Below are positions 27,858 through 37,597 of a stretch of 61,858 nt of DNA, piece by piece. Position 1 is the stretch's first letter, and every line of letters begins with the position of its first letter. The position numbers and the translations under genes were made by a program. This stretch comes from Amphritea pacifica (GTDB lineage: Bacteria > Pseudomonadota > Gammaproteobacteria > Pseudomonadales > Balneatricaceae): contig NZ_JAFFZO010000007.1 of NCBI RefSeq assembly GCF_016924145.1, positions 88,032-149,889 of the forward strand. The letters are read 5' to 3'. The notes under the pieces were generated by a model. It saw only the letters and a list, made by a program, of their open reading frames with translations, did not search any database and was not told the origin of the DNA.

Positions 27858-29051
27858 TCAGATATCGATGACATCAAATTCAACCAGGGGGCTGACATCC
27901 GCGTCATAATCAACGCCCGCAACACCGAAACCAAACAGTTTCAGAAACTCATCCTTATACAGTTGATAGTCCGTCTTTTCGAACAGGTTCTCTGTAGTAA
28001 TCGTCGGCCACAGCTCGCGACATTTCTGCTGAATATCATCCCGCAGTTCCCAGTCGTCCATGCGCATCCGGTTTTCATCATCCATTTTGCCAGTATCACC
28101 AGCAATAGCGGTGTTGAACAGACGGAACACCTGTTCCATACAGCCTTCATGAACACCCTCGGCACGCATAATCTTAAACACCATCGAGAGATACAAAGGC
28201 ATCACAGGAATCGCAGAACTGGCCTGGGTGACAACTGATTTAAGCACCGCAACGTTGGCACTACCACCCTTCTCTGACAGTTTACTGTTGAGCGCCGCCG
28301 CTGCGCGGTCCACATCTTTCTTCGCCTGCCCCAGAGCACCATCCCAGTAGATAGGCCAGGTAATATCGGTACCAATATAGCTGTAGGCGACGGTCTTACA
28401 CCCTTCAGCAAGGACTCCGGCATCATCCAGCGCGCTGATCCACAGCTCCCAGTCCTGCCCGCCCATAACGGTTACGGTATCAGCCACTTCCTGTTCGGTA
28501 GCCGGTTCAACTTCTGCTTCGATAATCACATCTTTGTTGGTATCAATGGCAGTAGAACGATAGGTTTCGCCGATAGGTTTCAGGCAGGAACGGATGACCT
28601 CTCCGGTTTCTGGCAGCTTACGGACCGGAGAAGCCAGCGAGTAGACCACCAGATCGATCTGTCCCAGATCCTCTTTAATCAGATCAATGGTTTTCTGTTT
28701 GGCTTCATTGGAGAAAGCATCACCATTCAGGCTCTTGGCATAGAGCCCTGCATCATGGGCTTTCTGATCGAAAAAAGCCGCATTATACCAACCGGCTGTA
28801 CCGGTCTTTCTGTCGCTGGCAGGCTTTTCAAAAAACACACCGATGGTGGCTGCACCACAACCAAATGCGGCGGAGATGCGTGACGACATACCGTAACCAC
28901 TGGAAGAACCGATCACCAGCACCCGCTTGGGTCCGTTTTTGATTGGTCCCTGCGCTTTAGTGTAATCGATCTGTTCCTGAATATTGCGCTCACAACCTGT
29001 TGGATGTGTTGTGGTACAGATAAAGCCACGAATCTTCGGTTTGATAATCAT
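27858..29051 (-). CDS. fabV: Trans-2-enoyl-ACP/CoA reductase FabV
   Basis: A 397-residue NADH-dependent enoyl reductase of fatty acid synthesis. The start [20 protein letters not shown] and the nucleotide site [16 protein letters not shown] are diagnostic. The catalytic pair follows the Tyr-X8-Lys spacing ([10 protein letters not shown]). FabV confers natural tolerance to triclosan where it replaces FabI. Single gene with its own terminator. Confidence 0.97.
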   Translation of the reverse strand: MIIKPKIRGFICTTTHPTGCERNIQEQIDYTKAQGPIKNGPKRVLVIGSSSGYGMSSRISAAFGCGAATIGVFFEKPASDRKTGTAGWYNAAFFDQKAHDAGLYAKSLNGDAFSNEAKQKTIDLIKEDLGQIDLVVYSLASPVRKLPETGEVIRSCLKPIGETYRSTAIDTNKDVIIEAEVEPATEQEVADTVTVMGGQDWELWISALDDAGVLAEGCKTVAYSYIGTDITWPIYWDGALGQAKKDVDRAAAALNSKLSEKGGSANVAVLKSVVTQASSAIPVMPLYLSMVFKIMRAEGVHEGCMEQVFRLFNTAIAGDTGKMDDENRMRMDDWELRDDIQQKCRELWPTITTENLFEKTDYQLYKDEFLKLFGFGVAGVDYDADVSPLVEFDVIDI

Positions 29052-29207
29052 TATGGATCCACTTTACTTGTCATTCTCTCTGTCCGGCTCGCTTACCCGC
29101 CCCCAGCAGAGATTATTGATATCGTTCTTGAAATCGATGTCTGAAACAGCCGGTAAAGATACCCGATTTTAGTCTTCTAATACAGCTAAAGCGCTCTGAA
29201 CAGCCAT

Positions 29208-29240
29208 AAAAAAAGCCCGCTTTTACTGAAAAAAGCGAGC
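29208..29240 (-). terminator. Terminator of etfBA
   Basis: GCCCGCTTTT and AAAAGCGAGC pair with one mismatch around a six-base loop; seven T follow on the minus strand. Confidence 0.7.
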
Positions 29241-29324
29241 TCTTATCCCGTCAAAGGTGGCTTTACCACCCAACAGCGTCAAACACTACTTAGCAACAAC
29301 TAAGCAGATATCCAGGGGAAAAAC

Positions 29325-30254
29325 TTACAGTTTACCATCCAGCTCAGGCACCGCATCAAACAGATCAGCCACCAGACCATAATCAGCTACAGAGAAGATC
29401 GGAGCCTCTTCGTCTTTGTTGATAGCAACAATAACTTTGGAGTCTTTCATCCCGGCCAGATGCTGAATCGCCCCGGAGATCCCAACCGCAATATACAGAT
29501 CCGGCGCAACAATTTTACCGGTCTGACCCACCTGCATATCATTCGGCACAAAGCCGGCATCGACCGCTGCCCGGGAAGCCCCCACAGCCGCCCCCAGTTT
29601 ATCCGCCAGAGACTCAAGCAGTGCAAAGTTCTCACCATTACCCATGCCCCGGCCACCGGAAACGATAACACTCGCTGCGGTCAGCTCCGGACGATCGCTC
29701 TTAGCCATCTCTTCGCCGATAAAGGTTGAGATACCGGCGTCATGGACCGCAGTAACCGCCTCTATAACAGCTGAACCACCTTCAGCCGCAGCTGCATCAA
29801 AACCGGTGCCGCGGATAGTAATCACTTTGATTGCATCAAGGGATTTAACGGTAGCAATCGCATTGCCAGCATAGATAGGCCGGGCAAAGGTATCTTCGCT
29901 ATCAACACGGATCACATCGGAAAGCTGAGCAACATCCAGCAAAGCGGCCACCCGTGGCATCAGGTTTTTACCCGCCGTGGTGGCCGGTGCGATAACATGG
30001 CTGTAATCAGTTCCCAGTTCAGCGACCAGCAGGCTGACATTTTCTGCCAGCTGATGCTCATAGGCAGCATTATCCGCCAGCAACACTTTACTGATACCGG
30101 CAACACTGGCTGCAGCATCGGCAACGCCCTGACATCCCGCTCCAGCCACCAGAATATGGACATCCCCACCAATCTGAGTGGCGGCCGTAACCGCGTTAAG
30201 GGTTGCACCTTTAAGTGACTGGTTATCGTGTTCAGCAATAATCAGAGTAGCCAT
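29325..30254 (-). CDS. etfA: Electron transfer flavoprotein, alpha subunit
   Basis: A 309-residue ETF alpha subunit with the C-terminal FAD-binding block: [54 protein letters not shown] and [11 protein letters not shown]. It accepts electrons from acyl-CoA dehydrogenases and passes them to ETF:quinone oxidoreductase. It overlaps etfB (TGATG). The valine-pathway acyl-CoA dehydrogenase at 36166-37323 is a likely electron donor. Confidence 0.97.
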   Translation of the reverse strand: MATLIIAEHDNQSLKGATLNAVTAATQIGGDVHILVAGAGCQGVADAAASVAGISKVLLADNAAYEHQLAENVSLLVAELGTDYSHVIAPATTAGKNLMPRVAALLDVAQLSDVIRVDSEDTFARPIYAGNAIATVKSLDAIKVITIRGTGFDAAAAEGGSAVIEAVTAVHDAGISTFIGEEMAKSDRPELTAASVIVSGGRGMGNGENFALLESLADKLGAAVGASRAAVDAGFVPNDMQVGQTGKIVAPDLYIAVGISGAIQHLAGMKDSKVIVAINKDEEAPIFSVADYGLVADLFDAVPELDGKL

Positions 30255-31003
30255 CAGATCACCTTCGCTTCATTCTTCAGTTTGTCCACCAGCTCCTCCA
30301 CGGAGGTAACCTTAATACCCGCCTGACGCTGTGCAGGTGGCTCAACTTTCAACAGCTGAGTATGCGCTTTAACCGCCACGCCCAGATCCTCCGGGGTTTT
30401 GGTTTCCAGCGGTTTGCGCTTGGCTTTCATGATATTGGGCAGAGAAGCATAGCGGGGCTCATTCAGACGAAGATCGGTGGTAACAATCGCCGGCATAGTC
30501 AGTTCAACCGTTTGCAGACCACCATCCACTTCACGGGTGACCTGAACCTTATCACCGGACACTTTAACTTCTGATGCAAAGGTACCCTGAGGCATCCCCG
30601 TCAGAGCAGCCAGCATCTGACCGGTCTGATTGTTATCAGTGTCGATCGCCTGCTTACCCATGATCACCAGCCCTGGCTGCTCCTCCCCGATCACCTTCGC
30701 CAACAGTTTGGCGACTGTCAGTGACTCCAGGTTTTCATCGGACTGCACCAGAATACCCCGGTCAGCGCCCAGCGCCAGAGCGGTACGGAGCTGCTCCTGT
30801 GCGGCCTGGGGGCCCAGAGAGACCACGACAACTTCAGATGCGACACCCGCTTCCTTCAGACGTACGGCTTCCTCTACAGCGATCTCACAAAAGGGATTCA
30901 TCGCCATTTTTACATTATTCAGATCAACGTCACTGTTATCCGACTTGACGCGTACTTTTACGTTGTAGTCGATAACACGTTTGACAGTTACCAGCACTTT
31001 CAT
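30254..31003 (-). CDS. etfB: Electron transfer flavoprotein, beta subunit
   Basis: A 249-residue ETF beta subunit beginning [19 protein letters not shown], with the AMP-site and recognition-loop segments ADRGILV and [22 protein letters not shown]. The latter contains the docking loop for partner dehydrogenases. First gene of the etfBA pair; 271 bases separate it from the synthetase gene upstream. Confidence 0.97.
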   Translation of the reverse strand: MKVLVTVKRVIDYNVKVRVKSDNSDVDLNNVKMAMNPFCEIAVEEAVRLKEAGVASEVVVVSLGPQAAQEQLRTALALGADRGILVQSDENLESLTVAKLLAKVIGEEQPGLVIMGKQAIDTDNNQTGQMLAALTGMPQGTFASEVKVSGDKVQVTREVDGGLQTVELTMPAIVTTDLRLNEPRYASLPNIMKAKRKPLETKTPEDLGVAVKAHTQLLKVEPPAQRQAGIKVTSVEELVDKLKNEAKVI

Positions 31004-31274
31004 CTGTCTACCGCCTTTGCATGTCTATTATCAATAAAGTTTCTTCTACCCAGAAAAAACATGGGCTTGCTTTCATTCTACAGCGAGACCGCTATTACAC
31101 AACAACCCTAAAAGGGGAGGATCCCGTTGCTCGTTATTGCCCGGCACAAAACCTATGCAACAACTTTCCTACAAAGTTCATCACTCAAATTCAGACCTTC
31201 ACTTAAAAAGAAGGCTTTTATCGAGCAACGAACAAGTCACGCCTTTTGTGACGTCGAGCTACGAGCAACGGCTC

Positions 31275-33161
31275 TTACCTCATCCCCGCGCGATCCATCA
31301 TCTCAGTGATCTCCGCCAGAATACTCTCATCATCAATGGTCGAGGGCATCTTATACTCATCACTGGCTGCTATCTTGCGCAGAATGGCACGCAAAATCTT
31401 GCCGGATCGGGTTTTCGGCAGACGTTGTACCACAACAGCCCGGCGGAAGCAGGCCAGCGCCCCCACCTGATCACGCACCATCTGTACCAGTTCGGCTTGC
31501 AGCTGTGATTCATCTATTTCCACACCCGCCTTCAGCACAATCAGCCCTGCGGGAACCTGGCCTTTGAGGGCATCGTTGACACCGATCACCGCACACTCGG
31601 CCACTGCGGGATGGGATGAGACCACCTCTTCCATCTCTCCCGTTGACAAACGATGACCTGAGACATTGATCACATCATCGGTACGCCCGGTGATGTAAAC
31701 GTAGCCATCCTCATCCTTGAAGCCGCCATCGCCGGTGTGGTAATAGCCCGGAAAAGCGGTGAGATAGGAATCGGTAAAGCGCTGCGGTTGATTCCAGATA
31801 TCCCAGGCAACCCCCGGCGGCATCGGCAGGGTGACCACAATATTACCGGTTTCATTCGGCTCAACCAGCTGTCCTTCGCCATCAACCACCTGAATATCAT
31901 AACCGGGAATCGGTTTATTGGTTGATCCCAGCCGCGCCGCTGAGGGGTTATCCCAGCCCATCATTGGCGCAGTCATTGGCCAGCCGGTTTCGGTCTGCCA
32001 CCAGTGATCGATCACCGGCACCTGCAGCAACCCGTCAAGCCATTGATAGGTGGAGGAATCGAGTTTTTCACCGGCGACAAACACCCAGTTAAGGCTGGAA
32101 AGGTCATACTTCTGCGCCAGCTCACCTTCCGGATCTTCCTTGCGAATCGCCCGGAATGCGGTCGGTGCACAGAACATGGAATTCACCCGGTACTCATCGA
32201 TCACCCGCCAGAAAGTTCCGGCGTCAGGGGTTTTGATCGGTTTACCTTCAAAGAAGATCGCACTGCAGCCGCCCATCAGCGGGCCATAAACAATAAAGGA
32301 GTGTCCTACCACCCAGCCAATATCCGAGGCCCCCCACCAAACATCACCGGGGTTCATACCATAGACATTATGCAGGGCATAGTTAAGCGCCACGGCGTGG
32401 CCACCGTTATCCCGCACGATCCCTTTCGGCGCGCCGGTGGTGCCTGAGGTATAGAGAATATACAGCGGGTCGCTCCCTTTCACGGGGACACAATCGGCGG
32501 GTTCAGCATCTTGCTGGCACGCATACCAGTCGAGATCACGCTCCGGATTCATCTCTGCCTGCAACATCGGCCGCTGACAGACAATCGTATAGGCGGGCTG
32601 ATGAGTTGCCAGATCAATCGCTTTATCGACCAGGGGTTTATAGGCAATTTTCTTATCAAACTCGATACCGCAGGATGCGGTCAGAATCAGTTTGGGTTTC
32701 GCATCGTCGATACGGATCGCCATCTCATTGGCAGCAAAGCCACCGAACACCACCGAATGCACCGCCCCTAACCGGGCGCAGGCGAGCATCGCCACTGCAG
32801 CTTCCGGAATCATCGGCATATATATCACCACGGTATCGCCTTTTTCCACCCCCAGCTTTTTCAGGGTTCCGGCAAACAGCGCCACTTTCTGATGCAGTTC
32901 GCGGTAGGTGATCTGTTGTTTACTGTCGGTCGCCGGTGAGTCGTAATAGAGTGCCACCTGATCACCCCGGCTGTGCAGATGCTGATCCAGCGCCAGATAA
33001 CAACTGTTCAGTTCGCCATCCGGATACCAGCAAAATGTGCCATTAGGCGTTTTTTTGAGGATCGTTTCAGGTTGTTTAAACCAGTTGATGCGTTTAGCCT
33101 GCTCAGCCCAGTATGCTTCGGGGTTCTGCTGTGCAGCCCGGTATTCGTCGTTGTAACCCAT
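31275..33161 (-). CDS. prpE: Propionyl-CoA synthetase
   Basis: A 628-residue acyl-CoA synthetase of the acetyl/propionyl-CoA synthetase class. It has an N-terminal YRAAQQNPEAYWAEQA block, the P-loop LYTSGTTGAPKG, DVWWGASDIGWVVGHS, the WWQTETGWPM adenylation motif, and the C-terminal acylation Lys in LPKTRSGKILRAILRKIA. It would activate propionate to propionyl-CoA, the same product made by MmsA in this cluster. The placement after mmsB supports PrpE over Acs. Same direction as the valine genes, 89 bases after mmsB. Confidence 0.85.
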   Translation of the reverse strand: MGYNDEYRAAQQNPEAYWAEQAKRINWFKQPETILKKTPNGTFCWYPDGELNSCYLALDQHLHSRGDQVALYYDSPATDSKQQITYRELHQKVALFAGTLKKLGVEKGDTVVIYMPMIPEAAVAMLACARLGAVHSVVFGGFAANEMAIRIDDAKPKLILTASCGIEFDKKIAYKPLVDKAIDLATHQPAYTIVCQRPMLQAEMNPERDLDWYACQQDAEPADCVPVKGSDPLYILYTSGTTGAPKGIVRDNGGHAVALNYALHNVYGMNPGDVWWGASDIGWVVGHSFIVYGPLMGGCSAIFFEGKPIKTPDAGTFWRVIDEYRVNSMFCAPTAFRAIRKEDPEGELAQKYDLSSLNWVFVAGEKLDSSTYQWLDGLLQVPVIDHWWQTETGWPMTAPMMGWDNPSAARLGSTNKPIPGYDIQVVDGEGQLVEPNETGNIVVTLPMPPGVAWDIWNQPQRFTDSYLTAFPGYYHTGDGGFKDEDGYVYITGRTDDVINVSGHRLSTGEMEEVVSSHPAVAECAVIGVNDALKGQVPAGLIVLKAGVEIDESQLQAELVQMVRDQVGALACFRRAVVVQRLPKTRSGKILRAILRKIAASDEYKMPSTIDDESILAEITEMMDRAGMR

Positions 33162-33249
33162 GACCTACTCCGGTTTTGTTTTTATAGAGGGAGTCTGCCG
33201 GCAGGCATTACCGGCAGTATGCGGTTGCTGATGTTAAATCATGAGAAAA

Positions 33250-34140
33250 TCAGCTGTCCTGATAGAGCTTTAAAATGCTGGAGAAATCCAGACCGCCGTT
33301 GCCTTTGGACTTATGCAGCGAGAACAGTGAGCGCGCCGCAGATCCCATTGGCACCGGCGAGTTACTCTGCTGACTCAGCTCCATCGCCAGCCCCAGATCC
33401 TTAAACATCAGATCGACCTGAAAACCGCCCTGATAATTGTTGGAAGAGGGCACCCCCTCCATCACCCCGGGGACCGGGTTGTATACCTGAAGCGCCCAGT
33501 TATTTCCAGAGCTCTGTTTCATGATTTCAGAGAGCACCGCTGGATCGAGGCCATTTTTCATCCCCATGTTCAGCGCTTCACTGGTACCCGCCATCAGGAT
33601 CGACAACATCATATTGTTGCACGCTTTAGCGATCTGGCCTGCACCACTCTGACCGGCATGGAAGATATTCTTACCCATACACTCCAGAATCGGTTTTGCT
33701 TTAGCAAACTGCTCATCGGTTGCGCCGACCATAAACGCCAGGGTCCCGGCGATAGCGCCGCCGACACCACCGGATACCGGTGCATCGATAAAGCTCAGTC
33801 CCCGCTCTGTCGCCGCCGCTGAAACCCGCTGCGCCGTGGCGGCATCAATGGTTGAGGAATCAATAATCAGCGCATTGTCAGAGACCACATCCAGCAGCGG
33901 GGCCTCCCCTGTCAGATAGAGCCCCTGCACATGCACCCCGGCAGGCAGCATGGAGATCACAAAATCAGCACCGGTAGCCGCCTCAACGGCAGAAGCCACA
34001 GCGGTACCGCCCTCTGATACGACGTGCTCTACTGCTGCCTGAGACAGGTCGAACGCCTTTACTTCATGACCTGCTTTCAGCAGGTTGATCGCCATGGGTC
34101 CGCCCATGTTGCCCAGACCGATAAATCCGATAGTTGCCAT
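33250..34140 (-). CDS. mmsB: 3-hydroxyisobutyrate dehydrogenase
   Basis: A 296-residue beta-hydroxyacid dehydrogenase. It has the NAD site GFIGLGNMGGPMAINLLKAGH, the substrate-site DAPVSGGVGGA and the catalytic Lys in KACNNMMLSI. It oxidises 3-hydroxyisobutyrate to methylmalonate semialdehyde in valine breakdown, upstream of MmsA. The context assigns it over tartronate semialdehyde reductase. Confidence 0.93.
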   Translation of the reverse strand: MATIGFIGLGNMGGPMAINLLKAGHEVKAFDLSQAAVEHVVSEGGTAVASAVEAATGADFVISMLPAGVHVQGLYLTGEAPLLDVVSDNALIIDSSTIDAATAQRVSAAATERGLSFIDAPVSGGVGGAIAGTLAFMVGATDEQFAKAKPILECMGKNIFHAGQSGAGQIAKACNNMMLSILMAGTSEALNMGMKNGLDPAVLSEIMKQSSGNNWALQVYNPVPGVMEGVPSSNNYQGGFQVDLMFKDLGLAMELSQQSNSPVPMGSAARSLFSLHKSKGNGGLDFSSILKLYQDS

Positions 34141-34190
34141 AACACTTTGCCTCTTTTAATTCTTATTAACGTTTTCGTTACACGGCTAAA

Positions 34191-35291
34191 TTAGAGTGAC
34201 GCCAGTGGGTTAACCGCCCACGGGGATTCAAAGAACTGATCGACAAATGCCGGATCAACCTCCCCGACGGTTTTATAGGTCCATTGCGGAGCGCCATCTT
34301 TATCCACTAATAGTGCCCGTACACCTTCGGGAAACTCCCGCTGCTTACAGCACTGCACCGACAGAATCATTTCACTTTCAAACACCTGTTTCAGCGACAT
34401 ATGTTTAGTCACCTCCATCTGCCGCCTGATGATATGAATCGCCAGTGGACTGCCATGACTGATCGCTTTCTGTGCCCGGTTGATCCACTTGTCATCGCTG
34501 TCGACCGCCAACAACCCTTCAACCAGCTCCGGCAGAGAGTCTTTGTCGGTAATCTGCTGAATAAACGAGTAGTGATTCTGCACCGGTGAGTCCGCATTAA
34601 ACGCCGCCTGAGACTGCTGCTCCAGATCACGCAGCACCCGATTGGTTGCCGCATGGGCACAACCGTCCCAGCTTTCCGCCTGCAGTCCATCCAGCATCTG
34701 GCTACGCAGTTCTGCGGCGATAAACCGGTCCGCCAACCCCAGGAACAAAGCATCGGCGGCATTCATCGGGTTGCCGGTGAGGCCAAGAAACAGACCGGTA
34801 CGACCCGGCATATGGTTCAAAAACCAGCTCCCACCAACATCAGGATAAAGGCCAATAGTCACTTCGGGCATCGCCATATGGGTTTTCTCGGTGACGATAC
34901 GGTGGCTACAGCCGTTCATCAGCCCCATACCACCGCCCATCACAATGCCATGGCCCCAACAGATAATCGGTTTGGGATAGGTGTGAATGGTGTAATCGAG
35001 AATATATTCCCGGGTAAAAAAATCGGTTGGAAACTGCGGATCACCATCACCGGTCATCGACTTGTACAGGTTGACCACATCACCCCCGGCACAGAAAGCT
35101 TTCTCTCCGGCGCTATCGAGGAGTACAGCGACCACTGCATCATCGGTTTTCCATTGATCCAGTTTTGGCTGAATCAGATCGATCATCTCCAGCGTCAGCG
35201 CATTAAGGCTCCGTTCTGCGTTCAGCTGGATCTCAACAATTTTTTTGCCATCGCGGGTCGGGTATTCATTAAACAGTACACAGCTCATCAA
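34191..35291 (-). CDS. 3-hydroxyisobutyryl-CoA hydrolase
   Basis: A 366-residue crotonase-fold protein, about 100 residues longer than typical enoyl-CoA hydratases. It has AFCAGGDVVNLY, GIVMGGGMGLMNGCSHRI and the catalytic PEVTIGLYPDVGGSWFLN, the signature of HIBCH. The extra C-terminal helices (SVQCCKQREFPEGVRALLVDKD) are also typical of HIBCH. It releases CoA from 3-hydroxyisobutyryl-CoA, giving the MmsB substrate. The first two codons are both Met, so the start could be at 35288. Confidence 0.9.
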   Translation of the reverse strand: MMSCVLFNEYPTRDGKKIVEIQLNAERSLNALTLEMIDLIQPKLDQWKTDDAVVAVLLDSAGEKAFCAGGDVVNLYKSMTGDGDPQFPTDFFTREYILDYTIHTYPKPIICWGHGIVMGGGMGLMNGCSHRIVTEKTHMAMPEVTIGLYPDVGGSWFLNHMPGRTGLFLGLTGNPMNAADALFLGLADRFIAAELRSQMLDGLQAESWDGCAHAATNRVLRDLEQQSQAAFNADSPVQNHYSFIQQITDKDSLPELVEGLLAVDSDDKWINRAQKAISHGSPLAIHIIRRQMEVTKHMSLKQVFESEMILSVQCCKQREFPEGVRALLVDKDGAPQWTYKTVGEVDPAFVDQFFESPWAVNPLASL

Positions 35292-35309
35292 TTCTCTCCT
35301 GTATACCGC

Positions 35310-36086
35310 TTAGCGGTTTTTCCACTGGGGGGCACGCTTACCCAGGAAGGCATTCACCCCCTCTTTCTGATCTTCGGTAAAGAACAGATCGACAAACAGT
35401 TCCCGCTCAAGAATATAACCGGCATCCCAGTGCTGGGTGCGGTTGTTCTGGATCAGCTTCTTACAGGAAGCCACCGCTGTCGGGCTCTGCTGAGCCACGT
35501 TCGCCGCCAGCTCCAGCGCTTTTTCCAACGCCTGCCCCTGCGGCACCACCTCTTCCACCAGACCGATCTCCTGAGCTTTCGCAGCTTTAATGCGCTCCCC
35601 GCAGAGAATCATCCGCTTGGTCCAGCCCTCACCCACCAGCATAGTGAGGTTCTGGGTGCCACCGGCACAGGGCAGCAAGCCTACTTTGGCTTCCGGCAGC
35701 GCCATCTGTGACTGCTCTTCGGCGATACGGATATCACAGGCCAGTGCGACCTCCATACCACCACCCATGGCAAAACCATTGATGGCTGCGATAGAGACAC
35801 CGCGGAACTGGCTCAGGGTTTCAAACGCTTCACCAAAATAACGCGCTATATCCCGGGCAACACTGCGATCGCCCTCGGCAAACAGGTTCAGGTCCGCGCC
35901 GGCTGAGAAGAATTTTTCGCCCTGTCCGGTAATCACCAGACTATAGATATCACGATCAGCGTTCAGCTCTTCCACCAGCGTTTTAAGCCCTTTAAGGCTC
36001 TCTTCTGTCCAGGTATTAGCTGGCGGATTATTCATTGTCAGCAGGGCAATACTGCCCCGCTTCTCAACTATCAGCTTGTCGGTCAT
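35310..36086 (-). CDS. Enoyl-CoA hydratase (methacrylyl-CoA hydratase role)
   Basis: A 258-residue crotonase with FFSAGADLNLFAEG, INGFAMGGGMEVALACDIRIA and the catalytic Glu segments PEAKVGLLPCAGGTQNL. The C-terminal HH-box FLGKRAPQWKNR is usual. In this cluster it should hydrate methacrylyl-CoA to 3-hydroxyisobutyryl-CoA. It lies 18 bases ahead of the hydrolase gene. Confidence 0.88.
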   Translation of the reverse strand: MTDKLIVEKRGSIALLTMNNPPANTWTEESLKGLKTLVEELNADRDIYSLVITGQGEKFFSAGADLNLFAEGDRSVARDIARYFGEAFETLSQFRGVSIAAINGFAMGGGMEVALACDIRIAEEQSQMALPEAKVGLLPCAGGTQNLTMLVGEGWTKRMILCGERIKAAKAQEIGLVEEVVPQGQALEKALELAANVAQQSPTAVASCKKLIQNNRTQHWDAGYILERELFVDLFFTEDQKEGVNAFLGKRAPQWKNR

Positions 36087-36165
36087 GGTGATCTTCCTTT
36101 CTGTTCAACTCTGTTCTTTATCCGGGAAGCTAACGACCCCGGTTCTGGTTAATCTAACCCGCGAT

Positions 36166-37323
36166 TTACAGCAGTTCTGCGGCATTCTGCATTAGCAAAC
36201 GACGGGCGATAATCACATTCATAATCTCGTTAGTGCCTTCAAGAATCCGGTGCACCCGGTTATCCCGCAGGAAGCGTTCCATCGGATACTCTTTGATATA
36301 ACCGTTCCCCCCAAAAATCTGCAGCGCTTCATCGGCAACGTTATAGCCCACATCAGTGGCAAAACGCTTCGCCATGGCACAGTAGGTGGTTTTATCAGGA
36401 TGGTTATTATCCAGACGGGTTGCCGCCATACGCACCATCTGCCGGGCAGCCACCAACTCGGTGGCAGCGTTAGCCAGTTTAAACTGCAGCGCCTGGAAGT
36501 TCGCCAGCGACTGACCAAACTGCTTTCGCTCATGCATATATTCGGTGGCTTTATTCAACGCCTGCTGAGCGGTACCCACAGAGCAGGTGGCAATATTGAT
36601 GCGCCCACCATCCAGGCCCCGCATCGCGATCCTGAAACCATCGCCTTCCTGACCGAGAATCGCAGAGGCTGGGATACGCACATCCTCAAAGGTGATCATC
36701 CGGGTTGGCTGACTATTCCAGCCCATCTTCTCCTCTTTACGGCCATAGGTGATGCCGGGCAGTGTGGCATCAACGGCAAACGCGGAGATCCCTTTCGGCC
36801 CTTCCTCTCCGGTGCGCGCCATCACCACCAGGCAGTCGGTTGCACCGGCACCAGAGATGAAGATTTTGCTGCCATTCAACAGATAGTCATCGCCATCACG
36901 GCGGGCAGAGGTTTTCAACGACCCGGCATCGGAACCGGCATTGGGTTCCGTCAGGCAGTAGGATGCCAGCTTCTCACCGGCGGTCAGTTGCGGACACCAC
37001 TGCTGACGCACATCCTCTGCGCCAAACTCGGAGATCATCCAGGTGGCCATATTATGAATCGTGATAAAGGCGGTAGTTGAGGTACATCCCATCGCCAGCT
37101 GTTCAAAGATAATGCTGGAATCTAACCGGCTCAGGCCCAGACCGCCAACATCCTCATGGGAATACAGGCCGCAGAAACCAAGCTCTCCCGCAGCTTTAAG
37201 CACATCAACCGGAAAGGTCTGATGCAGATCCCACTCGCCGGCATTGGGTTCCAGTTCATTCTGAGCAAACGCGCGAGCCATATCGGCAAACGCCACCTGT
37301 TCCTCATTCAGTTCAAAATCCAT
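36166..37323 (-). CDS. Acyl-CoA dehydrogenase (isobutyryl-CoA dehydrogenase role)
   Basis: A 385-residue FAD acyl-CoA dehydrogenase with YCLTEPNAGSDAGSLKT, KIFISGAGATDCLVVMART, the dimer block QIFGGNGYIKEYPMERFLRDNRV and the catalytic Glu in RILEGTNEIMNVIIARRLL. It would convert isobutyryl-CoA to methacrylyl-CoA and hand electrons to EtfAB. Its placement between mmsA and the hydratase supports the branched-chain role over a straight-chain substrate. Confidence 0.9.
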   Translation of the reverse strand: MDFELNEEQVAFADMARAFAQNELEPNAGEWDLHQTFPVDVLKAAGELGFCGLYSHEDVGGLGLSRLDSSIIFEQLAMGCTSTTAFITIHNMATWMISEFGAEDVRQQWCPQLTAGEKLASYCLTEPNAGSDAGSLKTSARRDGDDYLLNGSKIFISGAGATDCLVVMARTGEEGPKGISAFAVDATLPGITYGRKEEKMGWNSQPTRMITFEDVRIPASAILGQEGDGFRIAMRGLDGGRINIATCSVGTAQQALNKATEYMHERKQFGQSLANFQALQFKLANAATELVAARQMVRMAATRLDNNHPDKTTYCAMAKRFATDVGYNVADEALQIFGGNGYIKEYPMERFLRDNRVHRILEGTNEIMNVIIARRLLMQNAAELL

Positions 37324-37408
37324 AGATGCTCCGTACTTAACACAGGTAGATTCTTATTATTACTCTGAAGAGTCAGAGTGTATTTAACGACAAATCCCAT
37401 TTTTGTTG

Positions 37409-37592
37409 GCTGAGCGTAATGAGCGCCGGTGAATCAAGGCAAAAACTGGCGCAAAGGCGGAGTTGACTGTTGTCAATATTCGCAAAGCTCACCCTTACGG
37501 GCCGTCCTTCGGACGTTGTGGCAGTTAACTGCCGCTGAGCACTTTAAGCCAGCTTTTAACGCAGAGTCACCAAGCGCAATAGCTCAGGCGAC
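37409..37592 (-). repeat. Dispersed intergenic repeat, copy 2 (longer)
   Basis: A 184-bp non-coding block between mmsA and the acyl-CoA dehydrogenase gene. Its right third (37521-37592) matches the block at the window start. It contains small dyads GGCAGTTAACTGCC and GTCCTTCGGAC, so the RNA could fold. It ends about five bases from the mmsA stop. Fine-grained function unknown; a mobile intergenic repeat family is the simplest reading. Confidence 0.55.
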
Positions 37593-37597
37593 AAAAA

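Noticed and set aside
31004-31274. Small RNA or gene between etfB and prpE
   Set aside because: Short frames here lack ribosome-binding sites, and no terminator or clear promoter could be defined; it is probably the etfBA promoter region.
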